Source: Myxococcales bacterium (lineage in GTDB: Bacteria > Myxococcota > Polyangia > Fen-1088). From it: a stretch of 13,121 bases of DNA. This document shows positions 1 through 6,857 of this stretch, in pieces. The notes under the pieces are model-generated. The model was not told the origin of the DNA and did not search any database. It was given only the letters and a program-made list of their open reading frames with translations. Both the position numbers and the translations under genes were made by a program. Location: positions 1 to 13,121 of the forward strand of contig PMLH01000307.1 of the NCBI GenBank assembly GCA_003159055.1, given 5' to 3'. How positions within the stretch are numbered: the stretch's first letter is position 1; the number at the start of each line of letters is the position of its first letter.

Positions 1-260
1 ACCACGGTGCGGTTGTGGCAAGCGTGGATCAGGTCTTTCTTATAGCCATCGCGGAGCATGGCCTTGACGACACCGTCGATCTGCCAAGGCGTGGTCGAGG
101 CACCCGGGAAGAAGAAGTGCCACGAGATGTTCATCTTCAATCCGGTATCCGCGTCTTTCGCGACCACGTCCTGGTAGCCCGCCAGGTTCATCAAGCGGTG
201 GTAGTCCTCGAGCACGGTGGCCGGACGCGTACGCAGAATGGCAACTTTCGACTTGGTCAT
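1..260 (-). CDS. DUF362 family protein, N-terminal part (runs off left edge)
   Basis: The minus strand reads open from an ATG at 258-260 to the window edge, giving 86 residues. The protein starts MTKSKVAILRTRP, followed by VLEDYHRLMNLAGY, then NISWHFFFPGASTTPWQIDG and a region ending HACHNRTV. This matches the N-terminus of DUF362 proteins, whose function is poorly defined; some members carry ferredoxin-like clusters. The conserved Asn-Ile-Ser-Trp and STTPWQ stretches are visible, but any C-terminal domain lies outside the window. No clear Shine-Dalgarno sequence precedes the ATG. A TATAGT box ends only 6 bases upstream, so the transcript may be leaderless. The gene follows the radical SAM gene on the same strand after a 163-base gap and probably has its own promoter. 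The family call is fairly sure; the function is unknown. Confidence 0.8.
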   Translation of the reverse strand, partial: MTKSKVAILRTRPATVLEDYHRLMNLAGYQDVVAKDADTGLKMNISWHFFFPGASTTPWQIDGVVKAMLRDGYKKDLIHACHNRTV

Positions 261-266
261 CGGCCC

Positions 267-272
267 ACTATA
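267..272 (-). promoter_or_regulatory. Possible -10 box of a leaderless DUF362 transcript
   Basis: The minus strand carries TATAGT ending six bases before the ATG of the DUF362 gene. A start site at the usual distance from a -10 box would fall on or next to the A of the start codon. No good -35 hexamer is seen 16-18 bases upstream. The rest of the 261-423 gap shows no gene. Confidence 0.3.
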
Positions 273-423
273 CCGCGAGAAAGCCCAGGATTCGCTACGC
301 GCAGGTGCGCTTTCGCACAGTTGTGCCGCGTCGACACCGCTCGTCGTCGGGCGGCGGTTGGTGTCTTGACGCTGTGGCGGGACAGTCGGCCGAGTGGCGC
401 TACGGGCCCGGGATCATATTCCC

Positions 424-1473
424 CTAACCTGTCTGGAGAAGTCGGAAACAGAGGCTACTGACGCCACGTCGGCCGTGCAAGGCCATGGCGGCCGCGGTAC
501 ATCCGCCTCGGCACACGGCGCCGCTCGGGCACGTCGCACACGCGCCGGACAGGGTCCCGCGATCCGAGCTTCGGTTGTAGGCGAAACGCTGGGGGTCATT
601 CCAGATCGAGGCCAGCGGTTCTTGGCGGACATTGCCCTCGATGCAGCCATCGGGCAAGGCGAGGCAGCCTTTCACGCTCCCGTCGCTCATCACGCCAGCG
701 ACAAGGAGCCCGGCGAAGCAACCGCGCCAGGCGACCGGATAGCCGCCCTGCATGGTCCGCAGGATCGTGTCGTCCTCGGTGCAATACCCGATGTTGTCGG
801 TGATGTGAGGTCGCAGGCCGTGGCGCCGGGAGATCCGTTGCAGCAGGCGATAGAGCTCCGACATCCTTTCGGGCGTCATGGTCAGATGCGGCTGGCCGGC
901 GGCTCGCCCCACCGGCAAGGTGAGTTGCCATTGCCAGCCCATCGCTCCGGCGTCCTGCAATTCACCAGCGAGCTTTTCCAACGTCGGAAGCGTGGCTGGA
1001 TTCACCTGCGAGGTCACACCAACCTTCATGCCGGCTTGGTCGAGCCATCGGATCGCGGCCAGCGCCTGCTGGTAGCCGCCCGGCACACGACGAAGACGGT
1101 CGTGGATGGCTTCGGTTCCGTCGACGCTGACCGTGACGGAAGAGAGCGGGGTATCGCGAATCCGGGCTGCGCAGTCTCGGTCGATGCCCACACCGGAAGT
1201 GACCAGGTCCGCCGACATGCCGAGCTCAGTCGCTGCGCGGGCAAGGACCGGCCAGTCGGGCATGCAAAGCGGTTCGCCCCCCATCAGGGTCACGTGCTTG
1301 CAGCCCAAGGCCGCCAGATCTGCGATGACAGTCAGCCACTCGGATGTGGACAACTCGTGCTGGCGTGACAACCCGGCCGCCGAGCCACAGGTTTCACATC
1401 GGCAAGGGCATGCCAGCGTCAGCTCCAAAGCCGCAACCAGAGGCTTGCCAAAATGGTTCCGCTGCTCAAGCAC
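424..1473 (-). CDS. Radical SAM/SPASM domain protein
   Basis: This 349-residue protein binds a radical SAM 4Fe-4S cluster through C22-x3-C26-x2-C29. A GGEP motif at 65-68 follows the second strand of the barrel, where the family contacts S-adenosylmethionine. The C-terminal third is a canonical SPASM domain: C252-x12-G-x4-C270, then C312-x2-C315-x5-C321-x3-C325 and C342, which normally hold two auxiliary 4Fe-4S clusters. SPASM enzymes usually modify peptides or proteins (for example AlbA, anSME, PqqE-like). The start is a GTG with only a weak ribosome site. The CxxxCxxC motif sits just 22 residues in, so there is no N-terminal peptide-recognition (RRE) domain. The gene lies 60 bases behind the Cys-rich membrane protein gene on the same strand, so they are probably co-transcribed and that protein may be its substrate. 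The family is clear; the substrate is inferred. Confidence 0.9.
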   Translation of the reverse strand: MLEQRNHFGKPLVAALELTLACPCRCETCGSAAGLSRQHELSTSEWLTVIADLAALGCKHVTLMGGEPLCMPDWPVLARAATELGMSADLVTSGVGIDRDCAARIRDTPLSSVTVSVDGTEAIHDRLRRVPGGYQQALAAIRWLDQAGMKVGVTSQVNPATLPTLEKLAGELQDAGAMGWQWQLTLPVGRAAGQPHLTMTPERMSELYRLLQRISRRHGLRPHITDNIGYCTEDDTILRTMQGGYPVAWRGCFAGLLVAGVMSDGSVKGCLALPDGCIEGNVRQEPLASIWNDPQRFAYNRSSDRGTLSGACATCPSGAVCRGGCTAAAMALHGRRGVSSLCFRLLQTG

Positions 1474-1533
1474 GCGTGATTTCCGAGGTGCAGATCAGCG
1501 GCCGTCGCTGCGCGAGGTCGAGTGGGTGGCCAT

Positions 1534-2493
1534 TCAATTGAAACGAATCCCATTGTAGATGGGATAGATTGGTGGAATCCAGCAATCAAGCACCTTTGGG
1601 TCGAACGCGTCTTGCGACACGGAACCGGGCTGGCAGTAGTTGGGCAGACAGTAGAGAATGGTATTGATTTCGTCGCAGGAGCGTGACGCAAACGCGGCGG
1701 TCAATTGCTCGCGCCACGAGTCCTGCAGTCGCGCGATGCAAGCGCTGGCCGACTGTCTTGCGGCAGGGGACATGCCACAGGTCACCAAGATGTCCTCGAT
1801 GGAGCATCCACCATCGCAGCCGCGCGAAAGGGAATCCTGAGCGGTCGCAGCATCGGGTGTGGACGAAACGACGGGGCCTGCGCTGTCTGCCTCGCTGGGT
1901 GAACCGCTACTATCCGGCTTGGTCGGGCTGGCTGGGCCGGCATCCGCTCCTGCGGCTGGGCGAGCGTCCGCTGGTGGCGCCGGTCCGGCATCCTCTGCCG
2001 GGGCTGGGCTGACGTCGGCGCGGGCGGTGGCTGCCTGTCCGGCATCGTGTCTCGCAGCCGACATGGGATCATGGTTGGCACAGCCAACCGTGACGATGCC
2101 ACCGAGCAGCAACAACAGCGCGGCAGCGGGCATGGAAACCGCGCCAGCGAGTCTAGCAAATGCGCCTCGGGACGATCGCCCTTGCGCGAGAGCGGCCCTG
2201 ATCTCCTCCATAAGTGATGCATACTGGCCGGCGTTCAGGACTTCATTGTCGATGAGCTGGCCGGACGCCGCATCCTCGCGCCAGCGCAAGTCTTGCGCCA
2301 GGCGGCCGAGCAGGGCATGCAGCGACTTCCAGAAGAGGGGGAAGTCTCGCCGGGCGAGGAGTACCGCGTGAAGAGCATCAAGGGTCTCCTCGACACCGGC
2401 CCAGGGCCGAACCTTCATCCCGCAAGCATCGTTGAGAAATGCGCGGATCCGCTGGATGGAAGTCGGAACGAGATTCGATGATGGAGTGGGCAT
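1534..2493 (-). CDS. Membrane-anchored Cys-rich protein, possible radical SAM substrate
   Basis: I do not recognise a family for this 319-residue protein. Residues 1-115 are helical and charged, probably cytoplasmic. One hydrophobic segment lies at about 117-138 and ends in TVGC, which is a poor lipobox. Residues 140-225 are a low-complexity Pro/Ala/Asp/Ser linker. Residues 226-304 hold eight cysteines (226, 230, 239, 252, 273, 282, 287, 304). The last 15 residues, WIPPIYPIYNGIRFN, are unusually rich in aromatics, Ile and Pro. The ATG is preceded by AGAGG at suitable spacing. The layout suggests a bitopic protein with its Cys-rich tail outside the cytoplasm. The radical SAM/SPASM gene follows 60 bases downstream, suggesting that the Cys-rich domain or aromatic tail is modified or otherwise linked to that enzyme. 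This is inference. It could instead be an ordinary surface protein. Confidence 0.75.
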   Translation of the reverse strand: MPTPSSNLVPTSIQRIRAFLNDACGMKVRPWAGVEETLDALHAVLLARRDFPLFWKSLHALLGRLAQDLRWREDAASGQLIDNEVLNAGQYASLMEEIRAALAQGRSSRGAFARLAGAVSMPAAALLLLLGGIVTVGCANHDPMSAARHDAGQAATARADVSPAPAEDAGPAPPADARPAAGADAGPASPTKPDSSGSPSEADSAGPVVSSTPDAATAQDSLSRGCDGGCSIEDILVTCGMSPAARQSASACIARLQDSWREQLTAAFASRSCDEINTILYCLPNYCQPGSVSQDAFDPKVLDCWIPPIYPIYNGIRFN

Positions 2494-2635
2494 GCTGCAA
2501 CCTCTGTCGGGGCCACCCGCTATGTTACGCCCACCACCAGCGTTGGTACACGCGGGCGCGGTTCATCAGGAGGGCAAACGAACAGACCTGGCCTTGGAAG
2601 TGTCCCAGATCACACCTGGGCACCTGCCCGCCCTC
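2494..2635 (-). promoter_or_regulatory. Leader/promoter region of the Cys-rich protein and radical SAM pair
   Basis: This gap lies between the terminator of the upstream flavoprotein gene and the ATG of the Cys-rich protein, so it must hold the promoter of the two-gene unit. A hairpin is visible at 2600-2623, with GTG and CCCAG on the left arm pairing with CTGGG and CAC on the right and one bulged base. I could not pick a convincing -35/-10 pair. Confidence 0.35.
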
Positions 2636-2681
2636 AAGAAAAGGCCGAGCGCCGTCCCCGCAGTTGGGTGACGGCGCTCGG
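2636..2681 (-). terminator. Rho-independent terminator of the DHOD-like gene
   Basis: A perfect 12-bp inverted repeat (CCGAGCGCCGTC at 2645-2656 with GACGGCGCTCGG at 2670-2681, 13-base loop) lies just past the stop codon of the flavoprotein gene. On the minus strand the stem is followed by CCTTTTCTT, a classic T-rich tail. It insulates the downstream Cys-rich protein/radical SAM pair from this gene. Confidence 0.85.
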
Positions 2682-2706
2682 TGGAGGCTACGTGTTCAGA
2701 GGAAGA

Positions 2707-3693
2707 CTATTCGATTCCGACGATGGCCTTGATGTATTGGCCGCGTTCGAAGGTCCAGGGGTCGCTGTCTTTGCTGCCAGCGAGCTTGCCCCGGAAGGAG
2801 GCGAGGTTCGCAAACTTGTGTTCGTTCATCCAGGCGTCGAGCTCGGAGAGCATCTTTTGCACCGTGGGTCCGGGGCTCTTGAGCAGGGCGCTCACCGCTT
2901 GCACCGAGTTGGCGCCGGCCAGGATCAAGCGTGCGATGTCGCGCCCGCTGCTGACGCCGTTGCTACCGACCAGGTCAGACTTGGTGCGCTTGCTCAGCAG
3001 GGCGAGCCAGCGCAGGGCCACCAGCGAATCGTGCGAGTCGCTGGGATGGAAGGCGGCACGCTTGGCCAGGGTCTCGACGTCGATGTCCGGCTCGAACAGG
3101 CGGTTGAAAAGCACGAACCCATTCGCGCCGGCCTTTTCGAAACTCGCGACCACGTTCATCAGGCTGGTGTAGTAGGGATGCAGCTTGACCGCGATGGGCA
3201 GCTTGACCGCCGCGCGCACGGCTGCGACTTGGTCGGCTTCCTGCTTCTCGATGTCGCCCGACTTGACCTCTGGGCTTAGCGCCGGCGAGTAGAAATTCAG
3301 CTCCAAACCGCTAACGCCTGTGTCAGCAAGCTGTTTCGCGTACTCGACCCACGACGAGCCATTGACACAGTTGAGGCTGGCGAAAAGCGGAAACTTCACC
3401 GCCTTGCGGGCTTCGCCCACCCAGAAGACGTGCTCCTTCGGGCCGCCGTGGCGAAGGTGCGGGAAGAACGACAGCGCCTCGGCGGTGATTCCGTCCTGTG
3501 CGGAAATTCGGCGCTCCAACTCCTCTTCTTCGATCTGCACCTGCTCTTCGAAGAGCGACTTGATGACCAGGCCTCCCGCGCCTGCCGCTTCCAGCACCTT
3601 GATACTGTCCACGCTTCGTGACAGCGAACACGCCCCAACCACCAAGGGGTTGGCGAGAGGAATACCCATATATGTCGTCTTCAAGTCAGCCAT
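2707..3693 (-). CDS. Dihydroorotate dehydrogenase-like FMN protein
   Basis: This 328-residue TIM-barrel protein resembles class 1 dihydroorotate dehydrogenases, which oxidise dihydroorotate to orotate with FMN. The N-terminal TTYMGIPLANPLVVGA strand, K45 in VIKSLFEEQ, N133 in ELNFYSP, K170 in AVKLHPYY and the SNGVSSG phosphate loop near 244-250 fit FMN binding. The usual class 1 catalytic stretch N-x-S-C-P-N is replaced by NFYSPA, with Ser136 where the Cys would be. This marks the DHOD-like side family rather than true PyrD, and the real substrate is unknown. The start is well supported: AAAGGTGG lies four bases before the ATG. The gene ends in a strong terminator and appears to be monocistronic, divergent from the PqqD-like adaptor gene. 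Confidence 0.85.
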   Translation of the reverse strand: MADLKTTYMGIPLANPLVVGACSLSRSVDSIKVLEAAGAGGLVIKSLFEEQVQIEEEELERRISAQDGITAEALSFFPHLRHGGPKEHVFWVGEARKAVKFPLFASLNCVNGSSWVEYAKQLADTGVSGLELNFYSPALSPEVKSGDIEKQEADQVAAVRAAVKLPIAVKLHPYYTSLMNVVASFEKAGANGFVLFNRLFEPDIDVETLAKRAAFHPSDSHDSLVALRWLALLSKRTKSDLVGSNGVSSGRDIARLILAGANSVQAVSALLKSPGPTVQKMLSELDAWMNEHKFANLASFRGKLAGSKDSDPWTFERGQYIKAIVGIE

Positions 3694-3861
3694 GGTCCAC
3701 CTTTCTTTCGTGCGCAGCCCGTCCCAGGTCGGCGGGAGGGAGCTTGCGCGGTCCTATTCTGAGCCATCGGTTCACACCCTGTAGATGCCGGAACCTGCGT
3801 TTGCGTTAGCACAAAAAAGGATGCAACCGCATATTCGAGGTAGGCTAGGGGACAACTCTCC
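3694..3861. promoter_or_regulatory. Divergent promoter region
   Basis: This 168-base gap separates the DHOD-like gene (minus) from the adaptor gene (plus) and is locally richer in A/T. For the plus gene, TTAGCA (3806-3811) and CATATT (3830-3835) form a moderate -35/-10 pair with an 18-base spacer. AGGGGA at 3847-3852 is a good ribosome site before the ATG at 3862. No clear promoter was found for the minus gene. Confidence 0.4.
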
Positions 3862-5940
3862 ATGTCGCTCGATAAACCGCGCTTCCGCCGCGACCTCGAA
3901 GTTCGCCCCGTCCTTTCGGACGGACAGAGCCACGTGGAGGTCCGTGACGTTGCTGCGGGAACCACCTTTCTCTTCTACGACTTCGAATACCAAGTCGCAC
4001 TGGCGTTCGACGGGCTTCCGCTCGAGAAGGTGATCCCTTGGGTGAAGCTTGCGACGGGTCTTGCCTTGCAGGTCGAGCAGCTTGAGGAATTTGCCCGGCG
4101 TTTGGACGAGCTCGGTTTCCTGGAAGGCGAGCCCGCTGTCGAAGGCACGACTCTCTCGGGTGGCGAGCTGGCCGAACCGACACCCGAACCGATGCCCGAA
4201 CCGCCGCCCCTGCCTTCGACCACGCCGTCGGAAGAAAGCCAACCTTCGGTCCCAGACCAGGCCTCTGCACAGGTGCTGGCTGTTGCGCAGCACCAGACAG
4301 CCGAACAGGGCGATTTTTCCGGGCCGGAGCAACCACCAGGAGAAGGGGAACTTCCTGGGCCGCCCGAGCCGGACTCCGTCGTCATGCATCCGTCGGAGGT
4401 TGTGGGCGAAACGCCGCCTCCGGTATGGGTCGGCAGCGTGCGGGCGCCGGAAGCCCAAGCCGCGCAGACTGACGAGAAGACCGGCGCGGACGACGAGCAT
4501 GCTGCCGTGGAAGAGACCGCGCGCGACGACCGGCCCGTCGGCGAGGCCAAGCCTGATGCTGAGGCGGTCGAGCAGGCCGCTGGCGGCACGCGTGAAGCCG
4601 TCGCAGGTGTCGATGCTACGATTTCTCCGGCTGGCCACGCCGCCGATGACATGGCCGTGGCGTCGGCGGCGAGCGATGCCGAGCAAGCAGACAGCTCACT
4701 GTTGGGCGATGAGCGCGAGCGCATCGCCGAGGCGACCAGACGGGAGGGTTCGCCGCCTGACCCCGGCGTGAGCCATTCCAGCGATTCGCCGGCCTTTCCT
4801 GTCCTTCCGGTGAGCCGTCCGGCGACGCCCGATGCACCGCCGGTTGTAGCGCCTCCACCCTGGACCACACCTCGGCCCGTGATGACGCCGGTCCCGGTGA
4901 CCTTCGGCCCGTCGATGATTTCCGACCAGCCTTCGGCTCGGCGGCGGATTCGTCGGTCATTCGTCGTGTTCGGCACGCTTGGGGTCTTGGCCGCGGTGGC
5001 TTTGTTGGTCGTCACCCTGCCGTTCGTGTTTTCGTCGCGCCAGCCGCCACCCATCGTGGTTCGCACCCTCACGGCCTCGCCCGGCACGGTGTATCGCTAC
5101 TTCGACGGCGCCGCGCCCATCGTGGAGATGCCAGGTCCGGTGTTGAAATTCCCTGCCGGCGGCAAGGTTATCCGGATGGTCGGCAAAGGCAGCGCGGTCG
5201 CGGTGGGCGACGTGGTCGCGGCCGTTGAGCTTGCGCGTCCGCTCCAGAACCAGCTCGTCCGACAGCGTGAGCGGCTCGCCTACTACCAGCAGATGGCCGA
5301 AGCCATGCATCAGGTTGGCAACAGCAAAGAAGAGGAGAGGCAATTGGCAACGGTGGAGGCGAGAAGCGCGGCCATCGCCAAGACACTGCGTGCTCTCGCC
5401 AACCTCGCGGTGGTTGCCACCGGTGCCGGGGAAGTTGAGGAAGCCTTCGCGCACGAGGGGGAAGCGGTCGAAGCCGAAAGCCCCGCCGTGCGTTTGCGCT
5501 CGCCCGGCTTTCGCGTGACGTTCGAGCTCTCGCGCAGCGAGGCGGCGTCGGCTCGTCGGCTCGCTTTCTGCCAGGTCGAGGTGGAAGGGTACTTGCTCGA
5601 CTGCAACCCCGCGCAGACCCCGGGCGATGAGTCCCACGTCGCGGTCGATCTGTCACAGGTTCCGCCCGCGCTCGTCGGCAAGCCGGCCCACCTGGCCCGA
5701 GCTCGCTACACTGGCGCGGTCGTGTTGCCGGTCGCGGCTCTTCAAGTCAGTGGAAGCAGAGTCGGCGTGTTCGTTGTTTCGAAGAACGCGCGGCTGGAAA
5801 CGCGGCAAGTCGCCGTGGAGGACCGCGATGACGTCGAGGTCATCGTGGTGCAGGGCCTGGACGGCGGCGACAGGGTCGTGGTCGAGCCGAGCCTGGGCCT
5901 GCAGTCGGGAATGCTGGTCGGCACCTCGAACGGCGGATAG
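3862..5940 (+). CDS. Periplasmic adaptor (membrane fusion) protein with N-terminal PqqD-like domain
   Basis: The 692 residues divide into clear parts. Residues 1-90 (KPRFRRDLEVRPVL, then FLFYDFEYQVALAFDG, then RLDELGFLEG) have the pattern of PqqD-like winged-helix domains, known in peptide-modifying systems for recognising leader peptides. Residues 91-357 are a Pro/Glu/Ala-rich, probably disordered linker. A basic RRRIRR patch leads into one membrane helix at about 366-390. Residues 395-550 look like a barrel-sandwich hybrid with a short coiled-coil hairpin (about 461-512), and 550-692 like the beta-barrel and membrane-proximal domains of RND/HlyD adaptors (LPVAALQVSGSRVGVFVV, GLDGGDRVVVEPSLGL). 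The N-terminus would be cytoplasmic and the adaptor periplasmic. No transporter or outer-membrane channel gene is adjacent, so the partner is unknown. The start has a good AGGGGA ribosome site. Confidence 0.8.
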   Translation: MSLDKPRFRRDLEVRPVLSDGQSHVEVRDVAAGTTFLFYDFEYQVALAFDGLPLEKVIPWVKLATGLALQVEQLEEFARRLDELGFLEGEPAVEGTTLSGGELAEPTPEPMPEPPPLPSTTPSEESQPSVPDQASAQVLAVAQHQTAEQGDFSGPEQPPGEGELPGPPEPDSVVMHPSEVVGETPPPVWVGSVRAPEAQAAQTDEKTGADDEHAAVEETARDDRPVGEAKPDAEAVEQAAGGTREAVAGVDATISPAGHAADDMAVASAASDAEQADSSLLGDERERIAEATRREGSPPDPGVSHSSDSPAFPVLPVSRPATPDAPPVVAPPPWTTPRPVMTPVPVTFGPSMISDQPSARRRIRRSFVVFGTLGVLAAVALLVVTLPFVFSSRQPPPIVVRTLTASPGTVYRYFDGAAPIVEMPGPVLKFPAGGKVIRMVGKGSAVAVGDVVAAVELARPLQNQLVRQRERLAYYQQMAEAMHQVGNSKEEERQLATVEARSAAIAKTLRALANLAVVATGAGEVEEAFAHEGEAVEAESPAVRLRSPGFRVTFELSRSEAASARRLAFCQVEVEGYLLDCNPAQTPGDESHVAVDLSQVPPALVGKPAHLARARYTGAVVLPVAALQVSGSRVGVFVVSKNARLETRQVAVEDRDDVEVIVVQGLDGGDRVVVEPSLGLQSGMLVGTSNGG
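4172..4207 (+). repeat. Three copies of a 12-base repeat in the adaptor linker
   Basis: Three imperfect 12-base units beginning CCGAACCG follow one another and encode a Glu-Pro-x-Pro run (residues about 104-115). It is simple-sequence growth within the disordered linker. Confidence 0.6.
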
Positions 5941-6040
5941 CCCGCACTGTTCACGCGGGGTAGCCCGTCGATGGTTGCGCGGGGTCGCTGGCCCGCTGGG
6001 ACCGGCGTCACAGAAGCCCGCTCCGCGGCCGTATCGCAGT

Positions 6041-6069
6041 TTGACAGAAGCTCGGCTGGCTCGCAGACT
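6041..6069 (+). promoter_or_regulatory. Possible sigma-70-like promoter of the Cys-rich lipoprotein gene
   Basis: A perfect TTGACA at 6041-6046 is followed after 17 bases by CAGACT (6064-6069), a weak -10. The predicted start near 6076 leaves about 30 bases of leader, with GAAGAAGGG as ribosome site before the ATG at 6106. The remainder of the 5941-6105 gap shows nothing else. Confidence 0.4.
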
Positions 6070-6105
6070 CAAGAGATCACGGGACTTCCTGAAGAAGGGT
6101 CGGTC

Positions 6106-6684
6106 ATGCGCTCACTCGTTGCTTTCTCTTTCTTTGGCTTGCTCGCCGCCTGTTCGGGTGATTCCAGCTCTGTCATGTCGGCGTGGACCGACAGCGATGC
6201 GGCGGTCCCCTTGGGCGGCTCGGGCGGCCACATCACGGTCGCGACGGGGGGGCAAGGGGGCAAGGGCGGCACCGTCACGATCCCCATCTCGACCGGTGGC
6301 AGTGCCGGCGGCGGGATCAGCGGTTCGCTCGTGGTTCGGGGGGGGATTCGCGATGTTGCGACCGCCCAGTGCACCTCGACCAGCGCTGGCGGCGGTTGCC
6401 CGTTTACGCCTACCGACTTGCAATGCGTGCAAGGGCCGTGCGGCGACAACCTTCGCGCTTGCTATCAAGGTGCGACCGGCATCTGCGCGGACTACGCGAC
6501 CTGCATGCTCGGCTGCCCGTGCGACAGCGGGCGCTCGACCTGCGAATCCGGCTGCCTCCAGACCAAAGCCTTGAGCAATGCAGATTGTGCATCCTGCGCG
6601 GCCGACTTGGTTTCGTGCTACAGCAGGAATGGCTGTGTGTTGCCGACCTGCTCCGGCGGTGCAACGACGGCGGTGGGAGGATAG
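6106..6684 (+). CDS. Small Cys-rich lipoprotein
   Basis: This 192-residue protein opens with a lipoprotein signal (MRSLVAFSFFGLLAAC), placing the lipidated Cys at residue 16. A Gly/Ser/Thr-rich spacer (about 36-80) follows. The C-terminal domain (89-182) holds sixteen cysteines, including clusters CMLGCPC, CESGC and CASC. An even number of cysteines suits a disulfide-bonded extracytoplasmic domain. The frame is open upstream to 5971, but the ATG at 6106 is chosen because it has the ribosome site GAAGAAGGG and starts the signal peptide. I do not recognise the domain; the Gly spacer and Cys pattern are typical in style of myxobacterial surface lipoproteins. The GH5 lipoprotein gene follows after 173 bases. 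Function unknown. Confidence 0.8.
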   Translation: MRSLVAFSFFGLLAACSGDSSSVMSAWTDSDAAVPLGGSGGHITVATGGQGGKGGTVTIPISTGGSAGGGISGSLVVRGGIRDVATAQCTSTSAGGGCPFTPTDLQCVQGPCGDNLRACYQGATGICADYATCMLGCPCDSGRSTCESGCLQTKALSNADCASCAADLVSCYSRNGCVLPTCSGGATTAVGG

Positions 6685-6819
6685 GCGGGGTCGCAGGCTG
6701 GTGGCTATTCCTTCCAGTATCGAAACCAGTCCACGCTTGCACTGTGTTTGGTAGTGGCGGTCTGAAAATACTGCGTGCGATTGTCAGCGTGATTACAGGT
6801 TTAGCTGCCCAACAACCGA

Positions 6820-6825
6820 TATACT
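6820..6825 (+). promoter_or_regulatory. Possible -10 box before the GH5 gene
   Basis: TATACT at 6820-6825 sits about 33 bases before the ATG, which suits a -10 element, but the -35 position is poor. AGAGGG at 6845-6850 is the ribosome site. The 6685-6857 gap shows no other feature. Confidence 0.35.
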
Positions 6826-6857
6826 GGCTGCGGTCCGCGGGACCAGAGGGACCAGTC

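Noticed and set aside
394..1368. 324-residue plus-strand open frame
   Set aside because: It lies antisense to the radical SAM gene, which has full catalytic motifs. The antisense product shows no domain and is an effect of high-GC codon use.
2060..2110. Lipobox in the Cys-rich membrane protein (TVGC)
   Set aside because: The -3 residue is Thr and the segment is preceded by over 115 residues, so lipoprotein processing is unlikely; a signal anchor fits better.
2707..3693. Annotation as pyrD
   Set aside because: The catalytic loop lacks the class 1 Cys context and no pyrimidine genes are nearby.
3975..5087. 370-residue minus-strand open frame
   Set aside because: Ser/Gly/Thr-rich antisense shadow of the adaptor's low-complexity linker, with no ribosome site or recognisable domain.
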